64,000 bases of DNA, taken from contig VZQC01000392.1 in NCBI GenBank assembly GCA_009823505.1, forward strand, positions 4,900,106 through 4,964,105, read 5' to 3'. The first letter of the stretch is position 1, and every line of letters begins with the position of its first letter. The notes beneath the pieces are model-generated. The model was not told the DNA's origin and searched no databases. It saw nothing but the letters and a program-made list of their open reading frames with translations. Made by a program: the position numbers and the translations under genes. The DNA comes from Rhizomys pruinosus (lineage: Eukaryota; Chordata; Mammalia; Rodentia; Spalacidae). Below are positions 21,736 to 32,830 of this stretch, one piece after another.

Positions 21736-24065
21736 TGAGCTTTTATTGCACTGTGGTTCTGACGAATCATGAATTATTTCATCCTTTTGTATTGCTGAGG
21801 TTTTTTTTTTTGTGTCAAAATATGGTCGTCGATTTGGAGAATGATCCATGGAATGCTGAGTAGAAAGCATATTCTCTGCTGTTTGGGTGGAATATTCATT
21901 AGATGTCTGTGAGGTCCGTTTGGAGTAATCTGTTGTTCAGTTCAGATGTCTCTGTTTATTTTTTGTCCAGTTGATCTAACCAAGGGACTCAGTGAGGTAT
22001 TGAAGTCCCCCACTATTAGTGTCCTGGGATTAATCTGTGCCTTAAGGTCTTGCTGGATTGTCTTTATAAAGTTCAGTGCACTGGAGTTTGGTGCATATAT
22101 ATTTATGATTGTGAAATCTTATATTAATTGTTCCTTTATCAAGGATGTAATGGCCCTCTTTGTCTTTTCTGAATTATTTACTTTGGGTTTTATTTGTCTA
22201 TATTAGAATGGCAACAACTCCCTTCTTGCTTTCTTACTATTTGCTTAAAAGATTGAAAAAGATTAGAATATCTGTTTTCCATCCTTTACCTTAAAATGAG
22301 GGTTTAAAGGAGAGATGGTTTCTTAGCATAAGATGGATTCTGTTTCTAATCCATTCTCCAGTCTATGTCTTTACGATTAGGGAGTTTAGTCCATAAACAT
22401 CTTAAGTTAATTATTGAAATGATGTGTGTTTCTTCACTTTTACCTTATTTTGTTGCCATTTTTGGTCTCGGTTTGTGTTTCACCAGTTATGATTTTATTT
22501 CTCTTTCTAGCTGCTTGGGGATAGGTGCTCTTTTCCTCTGTCCTTTGAATTGCTTCAAGTATTTTCTGAAGGATTGGCTTTTTGGACATATATTCTTTCA
22601 TCTTGTTTACATCATGAAAATGTTCTCTCTCCTTCAACTACAGTTGACATTTTTGCTGGGGTATAGCAATCTGGGTTGGCATCTACAGTCATTTAGTACT
22701 GGGAATACTAGTCCATGTTCTTCTGGCTTTCATAGTTTGCACTGAGAAGTCAGCTGTAATTCTGATTGATTTTCCTTTATATGTAACTTGCTGTTTTTCC
22801 CTGTGGCTTTCAGTATCTTCTTTGTTTTGGGTGTCTAGTGTTTTAACTCTGATATGGCGTGGGGAATTTCTTTTCTGATTTTATCTATTTGGAGTTCTAT
22901 GCACTTCTTGTATTTGTATGGGTTTGTCTCTTTTTAGATTAGGAAAATTTTCTTCTGTTGAAGATCTGATCAATATCATTGTCGTGGGATTCTTCTCCTT
23001 CCTCTATCCCTATGATGTGGAGGTTTGGTCTTTTCATAGTGTTCCAAATTTCTTGATTGTTCCACTCTTGTGTTTTTTAAATCTTTCATAATCTTTGTTT
23101 TAACTTTCTAGTTTTTCCTTGCTATCTTCCAGGTATGATATTCTATTTTCTGCTTCGTCCAATCTGCTTTTGAGGCTTTCTCCCATCCTTTGCTATTGAT
23201 TTGATGTGTATTCAATTTCCTTTTTCTTTTCATCCTGTGATTTCTTTAGTATTTTTACTTCCTTTCGGAGCTTGTCGTACTCTTCTTGTAGCTCCTTGTT
23301 TCGCTGGTCTGTTTCCCTTTCCATTTCAGCATGGGATCTTTTCAGTGTTTCTATTTCCTTCCAGAGTTTGTCATTCATTTCCTCCAGTTCCTTCCTGAGT
23401 TCTTCATTCTCTGATTTGTTCTTTATATTCTTTGATTTCTTTCATTATGTCTGATTGTTCTAAGATCTGTGTCCTGGGTTCCTTCCAGCGAGATCTCATA
23501 GGGATCTTCAATAGGACTGGTAGCATCTGGTGGAGATTTATTATGTGCTTTTCCCATGTTGTTTTTTCTTTGTGTTTTTGGCATGTGGGTTTGTTTTATT
23601 GTTTGTGTTCTGGTGCAAATCTCAAATGTTTCTTCACTACATTGAAAGCTTAATTTGCTTGTTTCCTACAGATATGTTCGTTGTCTTCTCCTTGGTGTAT
23701 GGAGGGCTGGTTGTGTTAGGTTTCCAGTTTTCACTTTTGGTTATATATTGGGATGTTCAGCTGGCTCTTCCCTTTCTGGTCTGGAGGTTCTCCAGAAATC
23801 CTGAGGTAACAATCAGGTCGGTTTCCTGCTGAGTGTGCACCTGCTTTGTGCTGGGGTGTTGCTACAGCTATTCTCAATGGGATACCCTCACTGTTGTCAT
23901 GAGGGTTGGGTGGTGGGTTTGCCAGTAGCCTCTGGACCTGGCAACTATTCAGCTCGCTGGGTAATTCCACTCTACTGCTGAGCACGCTGGGCCAACTATG
24001 GCTGGATGGCAGGCAACAGGCCATGCCCAGGGCAGTGATGAGCACCACTAGAGTTGTGTTCACCT

Positions 24066-24237
24066 ATTCCCCAGGTGCCAAGCTGCCTCCTCTCTCTGGA
24101 CCTGGTGGGTGTCCAGATGGCTGGGTGACTCTGCCCCACCTCTGTGCAGGCTGGGCCAGGTGTGGCTGGCTGGCAGGCAATATTCCCCAGGTGCCAAGCT
24201 GCCTCGTCTCTCTGGGCCTGGTGAGTGTCGGCTCTCA
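24066..24237 (-). repeat. Tandem units in the L1 5' UTR
   Basis: TATTCCCCAGGTGCCAAGCT recurs with a 117-base spacing (24066 and 24183), and a related CTGGCTGGCAGGCAA text is also present near 23999-24020. L1 promoters of rodents are often built of such monomers. Confidence 0.7.
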
Positions 24238-24383
24238 AGTAATTTAAAGATAAGTAATTGAAAAGAAATGAGTATGGTGCATAGCAGTGTTATCCAAAAA
24301 AAGAAACAAGAAAATGAATGACAACCCATGACCAAACTTTACAGGCCTTAAATTAATGAAACAGTTACACCTTTAAAATGGGA

Positions 24384-24466
24384 GTTGGGGCTATAATTCA
24401 GTGGCAAAGTGCTTACCTTTTATGTGTAAAGGCTTTGGGTTCAGTCACTAGCACTGCAAAAAAATA
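24384..24466 (+). mobile_element. ID SINE
   Basis: GGGGCTATAATTCAGTGGCA, GTGCTTACC and GGGTTCAGTCACTAGCACTG match the tRNA-Ala-like ID core, followed by an A-rich tail. Confidence 0.85.
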
Positions 24467-24794
24467 AAGACAATGTTAATTGGCTCAAGAGCTAAGACAA
24501 AATTCTAAGACAGCAGTCTGGCAGAGCTCAAGAAAGAAAAGAAAAACAAAGAGAAATAAAGGCCACATTGGGATGGGAAATGACCATTGAGAATTCTATG
24601 AAATGGTATGAGGACAGGCTTTGGAAAGGTGAAGGAAGTGAGTGGGAATGAAAGGAGGTGTATGCTTACTGTAGTTCTGGAAGTAGAGAATTCAGTGTTC
24701 ACACACAACTCCAAACATTTTTCTACAATGAAATCTTGTATTCTATGGATTGAAAGAAGACAAAAAAATTAAAGAAAAACTAATATTTGTTAAT

Positions 24795-24898
24795 CATCGT
24801 TATACAGTCTAACAAACATTGGGCTTCATAGTAAAGACTGTATACATCAAATCACCATCGTTATACAGTCTAACAAACATTGGGCTTCATAGTAAAGA
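24795..24898 (+). repeat. Short tandem duplication, 61-base period
   Basis: A 43-base stretch starting CATCGTTATACAGTCTAACA occurs at 24795 and again at 24856, with no change that I can see. Confidence 0.9.
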
Positions 24899-25554
24899 AT
24901 GTACAACATCATTTGCTTATCCCATTAAAAATCAGACTAGCACTCTCTCGCCATATACCAGCACAGACAGAGAGCACAGGGTTTGCGCTGGAACGCTGAT
25001 AGGCCTTGTTGGTCTGGGGACCCAGCCACTGTGGCAGCTGGCTGGATCATTCCCCCTGCAGCCAGCCAGGAAGAACAACTCATGCAGGTACTTTCAGGAA
25101 GTGCATTTTTTCTACAAAATTGGTAATATAACAAGTACCCTGGTCCAGGTAACATGTACTTCCCCCCAGCCAAAGAAACCATTTTCCTGGGAGAGCTGAA
25201 TGGATCCATCAGTCTATGTCTCAGCTATTTATAAAGCCCTAAATGCATCAGTGGCTTTCCATCTCTTCATACAAAGAATCACTGAAATGAACCATGAATA
25301 AAACATAGAGAATGGCTCAAATGAATGTTCAATCAATACTGTTGCTGTTTAAAATACTACAAAATCACTAAAACACATACTGTTTTCTTTTCATAGGTTA
25401 TGAAAATAATATAAATTGTTTCTATACATTAGAAATTAATATGGCATATTTTAGCAAATTTGTCCTGTTGCTTAACAAGATTGTCTTTGTATAGAACCAT
25501 ATACCTGATCTTGTTAAAGATTATGAGCTGAATGTATATAAAAAGGAGAAACAT

Positions 25555-25694
25555 AGCCAGGCGTGGTGGTGCAGGCCTTTAATCCTAGCACTTGGGAGGC
25601 AGAGTTCAAGGCCAGCCTGGTCTACAGAGTGAGTTCCAGGCCAGCTGAAGCTAGAGGGAGACCCTGTCTCAAAAACACCAAAAAAAAAAAAAAA
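25555..25694 (+). mobile_element. B1 SINE with internal deletion
   Basis: GCCAGGCGTGGTGGTGCAGG runs to GACCCTGTCTCAAAAACACC. About 20 bases after GGGAGGCAGA are missing. Confidence 0.92.
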
Positions 25695-25756
25695 AGGGAG
25701 AAACATGTATTTTATGCAACACAGTATATGCTAGTATGAGAAATTTTATGTAAATC

Positions 25757-25915
25757 AGCCAGGTGTGGTGGCACAAGCCTTTAATCCCAGCACTTGGGAG
25801 GCAGAGGCAGGCGGATCTCTGTAAGTTCAAGGCCACCCTGGTCTACAAAGTGAACTCCAGGCCAGCTGCAACTAAAGGGAGACCCAGTCTCAAAAACAAA
25901 AGCAAACAAACAAAA
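25757..25915 (+). mobile_element. B1 SINE
   Basis: AGCCAGGTGTGGTGGCACAA to CAGTCTCAAAAACAAAAGC. It forms an inverted pair with the B1 at 25935-26090. Confidence 0.93.
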
Positions 25916-25934
25916 ATCTATTAAATCTTTTTTT

Positions 25935-26090
25935 TTTCTTTTTTGGTCTTTTTGAGACAGGGTCTCCCTGTAGCCCCAGCTGTCCTGGAACTCACTCTGT
26001 AGACCAGGCTGGCCTTGAACTCACAAAGATCTGCCTGCCTCTGCATCGTGAGCGCTAGGATTAAAGGTGTGCACCACCACACCCGGCTAT
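25935..26090 (-). mobile_element. B1 SINE in reverse
   Basis: GGTCTTTTTGAGACAGGGTC to GTGCACCACCACACCCGGCT. It lies head to tail against the forward B1 just upstream, so RNA across both could fold into a long hairpin. Confidence 0.93.
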
Positions 26091-26845
26091 TAAGTCCATT
26101 AAAAAATTTATTTAAAATATATATGATACTAGAATCATAATGAAAATCTTAAATAAAATCAATTATACATTTTCAAAAAAATCAGATTACTTATAGGTTG
26201 GGTTAGGAAATTTGGAGTTATCAAGGAAATATTTAGCATTAAAAGGAATGGAATTAATCCAACACGTCAGGGAAAATAACAATCAAACTTAACTTTTTAA
26301 ACAATGGAAACTGAAAGTAAGTAATATCCTTGTGTTCTTTTCAATAAGCTGCAAAAGAAAAAAGTTGAAAATCAGAAATCAGTCACCTGTAAGTGAACAG
26401 AGAGTATATAGCAATAGGATTGTCAGGAAATGCTGTAGAAATAAGAATAAAACAACAGTTGTAATTATGGGATATAATAAAACAATGAAGTAGAAATATC
26501 TAGTGAAAGTCAAGATCGAAAGTGAAAAGAAGGCAAAAGGTAGTATAAATTTGCCAGTTTCTGATAACCAGAGAGCAATAGACAGCTTCGACATCAAGTT
26601 AGGGGAAGGAGGGATTAGTATACTTGGAAGAATAAAGGTGCACTAGAGGACATAAATGTTGTTAACCAAGATTGTATTGGAGAGAAGGTAGAAGGAAGAA
26701 TCACAGGTGATACCTATGATGAAAGAATAGAAACGTACACAGTCTAAGGTTCAGAGGTCCCAGGCTAACTCTGCTGGGTCAGGTGGGGCGGAGCCCCAGC
26801 CTTACTGATCTCTTTTGGTCAAAATGTTCTGTGGAACTGCAGATT
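26091..26845. other. No gene seen; unique intron sequence
   Basis: A-rich intron sequence without recognisable features. Confidence 0.6.
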
Positions 26846-26917
26846 GTTTTTCTTCTCTCTCCCTCTCTCTCCCTCTCCACCTCTCTTCCCCCTCCTCCCC
26901 CCTCCTTTTCCTTTTTC
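26846..26917 (+). repeat. Pyrimidine (TC)n-rich tract
   Basis: About 70 bases are almost only C and T, lying just before an old SINE. Confidence 0.9.
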
Positions 26918-27260
26918 AAACAAGGCTTTTCTTTGTAGTGGCTCAAGCTGGTCTTGATCATCTTGCTATCCTCCTGCCTCAACCAAATGCTGGGTTACAG
27001 GTATGCATCACCACATCTGGCTAAATGCTGGGGTTACAGGTATGCATCACCACATCTGACTAAATGCTGGGGTTACGGGTATGCATCACCACATCTGGCT
27101 AAATGCTGGGGTTACAGGTATGCATCACCACATCTGGCTAAATGCTGGGTTAGGGGTACACATCACCACATCTGGCTAAATGCTGGGTTAGGGGTACACA
27201 TCACCACATCTGGCTAAATGCTGGGTTACAGGTATGTATCACCACATCTGGCTAAATGAT
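26918..27260 (-). repeat. Old B1-type SINE whose end has expanded into a 37-39-bp minisatellite
   Basis: After a reversed B1-like start (AACAAGGCTTTTCTTTGTAG, CCTCCTGCCTCAACC) the unit AAATGCTGGGTTACAGG-TATGCATCACCACATCTGGCT is repeated about seven times to 27258. Small variants are present (GGGGTTAC, TTAGGGGTACACATC). The array ends about 70 bases before the acceptor of the first Fktn coding exon. Confidence 0.93.
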
Positions 27261-27326
27261 TTCTTCATTGTGCTGCCACTGATTATTGGAGTTAATCAAA
27301 ATTGGTCTTTTTTTCTTTCTTTATAG

Positions 27327-27587
<261 letters not shown>

Positions 27588-27762
27588 TAAAATTAATGTT
27601 TAATTTTTATGGAAACATTTCTCACAGATTCTTACTCTTATAGGATATGTGGCAAGCAATTCAAAATTATAATGTTTTTGTAATTATTCAGTTAAGCGAT
27701 GTTTCAGGAATTGTTCACATTTTCTGAAATATAAAAATTACTATTACACTAAACAGTCTTGG

Positions 27763-27985
27763 GCTGGAGAGATGGCTCAGCCATTAAGAGCACTGGCTGC
27801 TCTTGCAGAGAACCATGCAGAGAATTCCCAGCACCCGCATGGTGGCTAACAACTGTCCATAACTCCAGTTCCAGCGGAATCTGACACCCTCTTCTCACCT
27901 CCACAGGCATTGCATGACACGGGTACCCTTACATACATGTAGGCAATATACACATAAAACTAGAATAATAAATAAAATATTTAAA
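27763..27985 (+). mobile_element. B2 SINE
   Basis: GGGCTGGAGAGATGGCTCAG, CCCAGCACCCGCATGGTGGC and a CACATAAAACTAGAATAAT tail. Box B is partly deleted. Confidence 0.93.
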
Positions 27986-29005
27986 TAGTCTCAGTTAAAT
28001 GAATTCATTGATAAAGTAATTTTGATATCAAGATTACCATGTTTGGGCCCTGAAACTTTTGCCTTTTGAGATTATATTCAAACAGAATACTTACAGACTG
28101 ATAAAAAGATATGAAATGAGATGCTTTTGGAATGTTATGGAACAATTGAAAATGTTAAAATTAGTGGTCTAGGTAGAGAAAAGCAGTGTTTTTATGCAGC
28201 ACAAGTTGATCCAGTCATCTAAACCACAAAAGGCACCTCAATAATCAGCTTTTCTTGTTACTGGGGGCCACCCATAGGGTGTTGTGCTAGGTTAGCTTTA
28301 CTACATCAGTAGTCTGTTTCTGGTTAGACGTAAAGAACCAGAATAGGAGTTTAGCAGTAAACATTCACAGTAAACTTCATATGCCATCATTAGAAATGGA
28401 AATTAATTTTAGAGCTATGTAGAGGTCACATGCAACAAAGGTTTTTGAAATATATTTGTTTTTCAATTACTTAGTAAAATTACAAAAATTAAGATTTTTC
28501 CCTTGCACTTTGACTTTTGGTTTGCTTTATTTTGCTCTGAAGGAAAACATATTAGGAAAAATATATTTGATAGTCTGATATGACAGATTTCGATAAATAC
28601 CACCGTCCTCCTCCCCTGGTCCTTCACTTTTGCCATTTTCCCAAAGAAAGGCGACTTATTTTTGTTAAACTAAAGCATGTCTTTTATTCTTCCATTGATT
28701 CTCAGGCTATACATTTTTTAAGCCAAATATTAGCGCACACAGGTTTCTCATCATTGCTGATAACACTTAGGAGTCCAGTCCACTGAACTTGAGAGTGATA
28801 CTTCTATTAGGAGGAAAGGCACTGAGAAGCAGAGTAGAAAAGGAAGGTTACCTAGATGACTAGTGAATTCACCATGGTTATGTTTCTTATCCTTAGGTTT
28901 GCAAGTTTATAAACAATTGGGAAAAAAAATCAGTTACTGAAGACTTAAATTCTTTTTTTTAACAAAGATTACCATTTGACTCTATATGGGTGAAATTAAA
29001 TGGTC
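27986..29005. other. No gene seen; Fktn intron
   Basis: AT-rich intron sequence. An open frame at 28580-28786 has no recognisable domain. Confidence 0.6.
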
Positions 29006-29009
29006 ATAC

Positions 29010-29718
29010 TGTTGGGTCCGAAAATTGCACAGAAAAACGCTCAAGCCCAGTATTCAATCTTTGATACAAAATTTATTTAATTTGCTGGTGCACCAGAACC
29101 CAGTCTAGAAAACTGATACATAAGGGGGGGCCAATTGTTGATGCATTAGGAACACAACCTACTCCACACAGGGATGAGTATGACCGAAACTGTCTGTTAC
29201 AGAGAGTTTTTTTTTTTTTTTAAGCTGCCATATGGGTGCTGGGAATCGAACTCTGATCCTCTGCAAGAGCAGTCAGTGCTCCTAACCACTGAGCCATCTC
29301 TCCAGCCCCTACAGAGAGCTTTTAAAGACAAAAACTGCAAAAACCACAAACCAGGGGAGCATTGGTGACATAGAAACACCATTGCGAGGCTATAAACACA
29401 ATGCAAGTAACGGTGACCTTTAAACTAATTGGTTGTGTTTAGCAGCATGAAGCCCGTTGGGGAGTGGATGCACTCCTTCAGGGCTGGGAAAGTTCATCCT
29501 GACCCCAGGTAGCTCTGGGAACTAAGAACTCAGGAGCAGAGTAGCAGGAAATGTGCTCTTGCAGTTGTGGTCAGAACAGGAGGGGTGGTCATGGAAGCAG
29601 TTGAATTCAGGCCGGAGGAGTAACCATGGGAACCAAACTTCAGAGGCTTGCTTTAACTAGCTCAATTCTCCAGGTAACGCCTTACTTCTGATTAACTGTT
29701 TCTGACCAGCTCCCAACA
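29010..29718 (-). mobile_element. Solo LTR of an endogenous retrovirus, with nested B2
   Basis: The sequence starts TGTTGGG and ends CCCAACA, the inverted terminal form of an LTR, and the 4-base direct repeat ATAC flanks it (29006-29009 and 29719-29722). On the minus strand an AATAAA signal lies at 29072-29077 and a TTTAAAAG box about 240 bases before it. No retroviral coding sequence lies next to it, so it is a solo LTR left by recombination. Without the B2 it is about 600 bases. A 4-base duplication would fit an ERV1-type integrase; the family is not assigned. Confidence 0.82.
29208..29308 (-). mobile_element. B2 SINE in reverse, inserted in the LTR
   Basis: T run, GGGTGCTGGGAATCGAACTC and GAGCCATCTCTCCAGCCCC are the 5' half of a B2 read backwards. 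TACAGAGAG flanks it (29199-29207 and about 29309-29317). Confidence 0.92.
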
Positions 29719-29722
29719 ATAC

Positions 29723-30400
29723 AAATTAAGAATTTGGTTTTGGATTCTGTCTGGTAAGAGCTTGATGGTGCATATCAGAAATACCAAGATTTTCCCTTAA
29801 CTCTTAACTTCCTATTTCTGGAATGTTTTTTCTTTATGACATAGCACAGTTTAACTCAGTTATCAGTGGAGTTCTTTTTTCTACCATTCGTCCTTAGGAA
29901 AGTGCCTACCCATCCAAGTTAAAATATTATTCTATCCATGAAATATTCAGGATTCCAACCTCCTAAAAGATGTTATTCAGCGGTTCTGTTCCCTGCAAAG
30001 TAAGCTTGAAGGGTCAAGGATAGAAATACTGGGGGATTCAGTGTTGCATTTTTAATGCCCTCTTCTAAGAAAAAGAATGCAAAACTGTATTTTGTAAACA
30101 TTACAAAAATATATAGCTTTGCAAACATATTCCTATTGAAGTCGGATGGGTAGGCACTTTCCAGATGAACAGGAAGAATGTAGAAGGGCCTTACAAATGT
30201 AAGAGACAGCTTTGTGAAACACAAGTTATGTGGATGTCTAGAAGAGGCAACTGCTACGTAGAAACCAAAAGGAGTATGATATGAAAGTCTTGAGGCAGAT
30301 AGTTCATGGTGGTTTGAGAACAGCCTGGTTATTGATGAGGCTGGAGAGGAGAGATGGAGAGAGAGGTGTGGGAAAGTAGGTCAGACAGAGTTTCGTGTTG
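29723..30400. other. No gene seen; Fktn intron
   Basis: No feature recognised. An open frame on the minus strand at 29973-30224 shows no known domain. Confidence 0.6.
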
Positions 30401-31125
30401 TCTTTTTTTTTTATTTCTTTGTCCTAAATTGTTTATTGAGTATAAGTTTTACAAACATGACTTACGTTATCGGTAACAGTGGAGCTGGAGAATGTTTTAC
30501 CTTTTCCAAGCTGCACGGCAAGAACCACCAGTAGTGTGGTGGTACTTGTGGCCCTCTCCAAGGCCACAATTCTTCTAGTCACCAGATGTCAGCCCACCCG
30601 TCTCCCTGTGAGTGTGGGCTGGTTTGCTGTTCCACCGGGTGTGAGATGTCTTCTGATAGCCTTAAGGAATGGATCAATGAAGATAGCCTCAAAGACTTTA
30701 CGTGTGGAGTCTTCACCAACCAGTAAGAATTCAGGACATTCACATGGCATCCAGCTGTCTCCTCGGCAACACACTGAAGGCCCTGGGCAAACTTGCACTG
30801 ATTAACACTATGACGGACAGATTTGGTGTGGGTCACACTCTTAGGAACTGGACATTTGCAGCCACCACCACGAAGACCAATCCTGTATATGACATAACCT
30901 TGCCTGGCCTTGTATCCCAGCCTGTGCACTTAACCCCGCTGTGTGGGGTGGGAACCATGTGCAGTAGCAAGAACTGGCAGTACTGCCAGCAGCTGACCTT
31001 CAAAAGGAAGCACATTGCATCCAGCTGCTTCGTGCTCCATAGCTCCTGGATGTACTTGTGTGCACCCACTTCAGCTCACCTGATGGCTACCCCCCAGCCA
31101 GAAAGGAAGAAGCCTTTCTCTAACA
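30401..31125 (-). pseudogene. Rpl15: Rpl15 processed pseudogene
   Basis: The minus strand shows an intronless relic of ribosomal protein L15, a component of the large ribosomal subunit. The N-terminal part reads GAHKYIQELWSTKQLDAMCF, the middle contains [14 protein letters not shown] and VLNSYWLV, and the end is a degraded form of the LQLHRYR terminus with TAA at 30467-30469. The start codon is GTG instead of ATG (31067-31069), and several frameshifts and substitutions (for example lost Arg and Lys) break the frame. The coding relic is about 603 bases, close to the 615 expected. Leader sequence resembling the Rpl15 5' UTR extends to about 31125 and a T run near 30405-30413 marks the poly-A end. 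It lies in Fktn intron 2, antisense, and is not functional. Confidence 0.93.
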
Positions 31126-31724
31126 ATCCCTTTTGTCCACGATGTCTTCTAAACCATTACAAGGACTTTGGGTCTTATTAGTAAGACTGTGAACCACTGG
31201 TAGATTTTTAGCTGTTAATATGATGTAACTGACTAGTCTGGCTGCTCTGTGAGAATAGATGAAGGCCCACAGGCTGAAAGAGAAACTAGTTAAAAGGCTT
31301 TTGTAATTTATACAAGATAGGGCAATAGCTTAGACAAGGGAGTTGGTAAGAAATGGAAAGCAGAAGTATTTTTCATTTATTTATTTATTTATTTATTTTT
31401 ATTGGTAGATGTGAGATATGAAAGACAGAAGTCAAGAGTAATGAGGTGTTTGTTTGTTTGTTTGTTTGTTTTTTTAACCAAGACAATGGAAAGGAGAAGT
31501 TGCAGTTTATGGAGATGGGAAAAACTCTTGGGAAGAGCAAGCGTAAGAGATGGTAAACCTCAGGGTTGTGTTGTGTTGTGTTTTGGTATTTGCCAGCTTT
31601 GAGGTACTTGTTTGACATGCAGATAAAGGAGATTAGACAGTTGGATATGTAAGTCTGCAGTCCAAGGGAGTGGTATGGGTTTGGAGTTGTAAGCAAATAG
31701 ATTATTTTTAAATCCCTAAGACTT
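31126..31724. other. No gene seen; simple repeats
   Basis: Holds (TTTA)n at 31374-31400, (GTTT)n at 31447-31472 and TGTTG repeats near 31566-31582. No gene. Confidence 0.7.
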
Positions 31725-31868
31725 GGAGTTGCCAAGATGGCTCAGTGGATAAAGACATCTGCCTGTGTTTAATCCCCAGAACCCACATGGTGGAAGGACA
31801 GAACCAGTTCCCACAAGTTTTCCTCAGACCTCCACATGCCATTCCCACTAAGACAATAAATAAATGTA
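31725..31868 (+). mobile_element. B2/B3-type SINE
   Basis: GAGTTGCCAAGATGGCTCAG, AATCCCCAGAACCCACATGG and an AATAAATAAATG tail. Confidence 0.85.
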
Positions 31869-32038
31869 AAAAACTGAAAGGCCATAAACAGTTCAAATGA
31901 GTAAAACATAGATTTAAAGAGAGAATGTTTCAAGGTCTGAGCTTGAAATACAGTATTCCTTTCAGGAAGCAACAGCTAGATACTGAGACTAAAGAATAGC
32001 CAGAGAGAAATAGCAGAAACCTAGAAGCATGGGGTCCT

Positions 32039-32298
32039 AGGGTCTGGAGAGATGGCTCAGAGGGTTAAGAGCACCGAGTGCTCTTGCAAAGGACCCAGGT
32101 TCGAAGCCAAGAACCTACATGGCGGCTAAGAACTGTCTTTAAGCCAGGTGTGGTGGCATGTGCCTTTAATCCTAGCACTTGGGAGGCAGAGGCAGGTGAA
32201 TCTCTGTGAGTTCAAGGCCAGCCTGGTCTACAGAGTGAGTTCCAAGGCCAGTTGGGGCTACAGGGAGACCCTGTCTCAAAAAAAAAAAAAAATAAGTG
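32039..32298 (+). mobile_element. Composite SINE: B2 head joined to B1
   Basis: The B2 head (TCTGGAGAGATGGCTCAG to GGCGGCTAAGAACTGTC) stops at CTTTAA and a full B1 starts directly at 32143 (GCCAGGTGTGGTGGCATGTG) and ends in a 15-base A run. The 9-base direct repeat TGGGGTCCT flanks the whole unit at 32030-32038 and 32299-32307. There is no repeat at the internal joint, so this is one insertion and not a B1 that jumped into a B2. Confidence 0.88.
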
Positions 32299-32647
32299 TG
32301 GGGTCCTGAGAGTAAGTGACGTGTTACAGTGAGGCACAAGATGCCAGTAGTTCTCGGTAGATCAAATAAGACTAGCACCAGCAACCAGCGGGTTTGGGAG
32401 TTAACGGTGGTTTGGAATGTTTGGCAGTTTGGATAAAGATCAGGTAGATTTGAGGAGGGAAGAACTGAAGGCAGGGAGAACAGACAACCCACTAGGGGTT
32501 TGCCATAAAAGGTGTCAAACAGTACCTGACACTTAGGACCTCAGGAGAGGATCATTATTAGTATTTTCTTCTTTATCACTTTGCTATCTTGTTACTAATT
32601 CAGCACGTGTAGTAAATGGACAAGCCTGAATTCTAGAGAGAAAGCAG

Positions 32648-32755
32648 AGAGCCAGCTGGTTCATGCTGTACTCTTAGTACTTGGGAGACTGAGGCAGGAC
32701 AATTGCAATTGAGTCAAGTTTGAGGCCAGCCTGGGCTAGAGAATGAAAAAAATAA

Positions 32756-32760
<5 letters not shown>
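32648..32760 (+). mobile_element. Old B1 fragment
   Basis: GCCAGCTGGTTCATGCTGTA, TACTTGGGAGACTGAGGCAG and GAGGCCAGCCTGGGCTAGAG, followed by an AG microsatellite. Confidence 0.8.

Positions 32761-32825
<65 letters not shown>
32761..32825 (+). repeat. (AG)n microsatellite, about 32 units
   Basis: An uninterrupted AG run of 65 bases lies 290 bases before Fktn coding exon 2. Confidence 0.98.

Positions 32826-32830
<5 letters not shown>

Larger units (their letters stand above)
16905..24240 (-). mobile_element. Near full-length L1, antisense to Fktn, with nested SINEs
   Basis: From right to left on the minus strand the element has a GC-rich 5' UTR with tandem units (about 23900-24240), an ORF1 coiled-coil part (about 23193-23378, motif LWKEIETLKRSHAEMERETD), ORF2 pieces down to about 17700 and the 3' UTR to a T run near 16905. 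ORF2 relics include the reversed end motif CATCCACAAATGATGGATAC near 17417. Reading frames are broken throughout, so the element is dead. SINEs at 17540-17690, 19460-19615, 20464-20620 and 21575-21735 and a purine tract at 19611-19890 interrupt it. The part between 17520 and 19950 has unusually many small indels compared with the matching L1 region at 35330-35820. Confidence 0.88.
24241..25554. other. No gene seen; ID SINE and a short direct duplication
   Basis: Apart from the ID element at 24384-24466 and a 61-base-spaced direct repeat at 24795-24898, nothing recognisable is present. Open frames over 24819-25209 have no recognisable domain. Confidence 0.6.
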
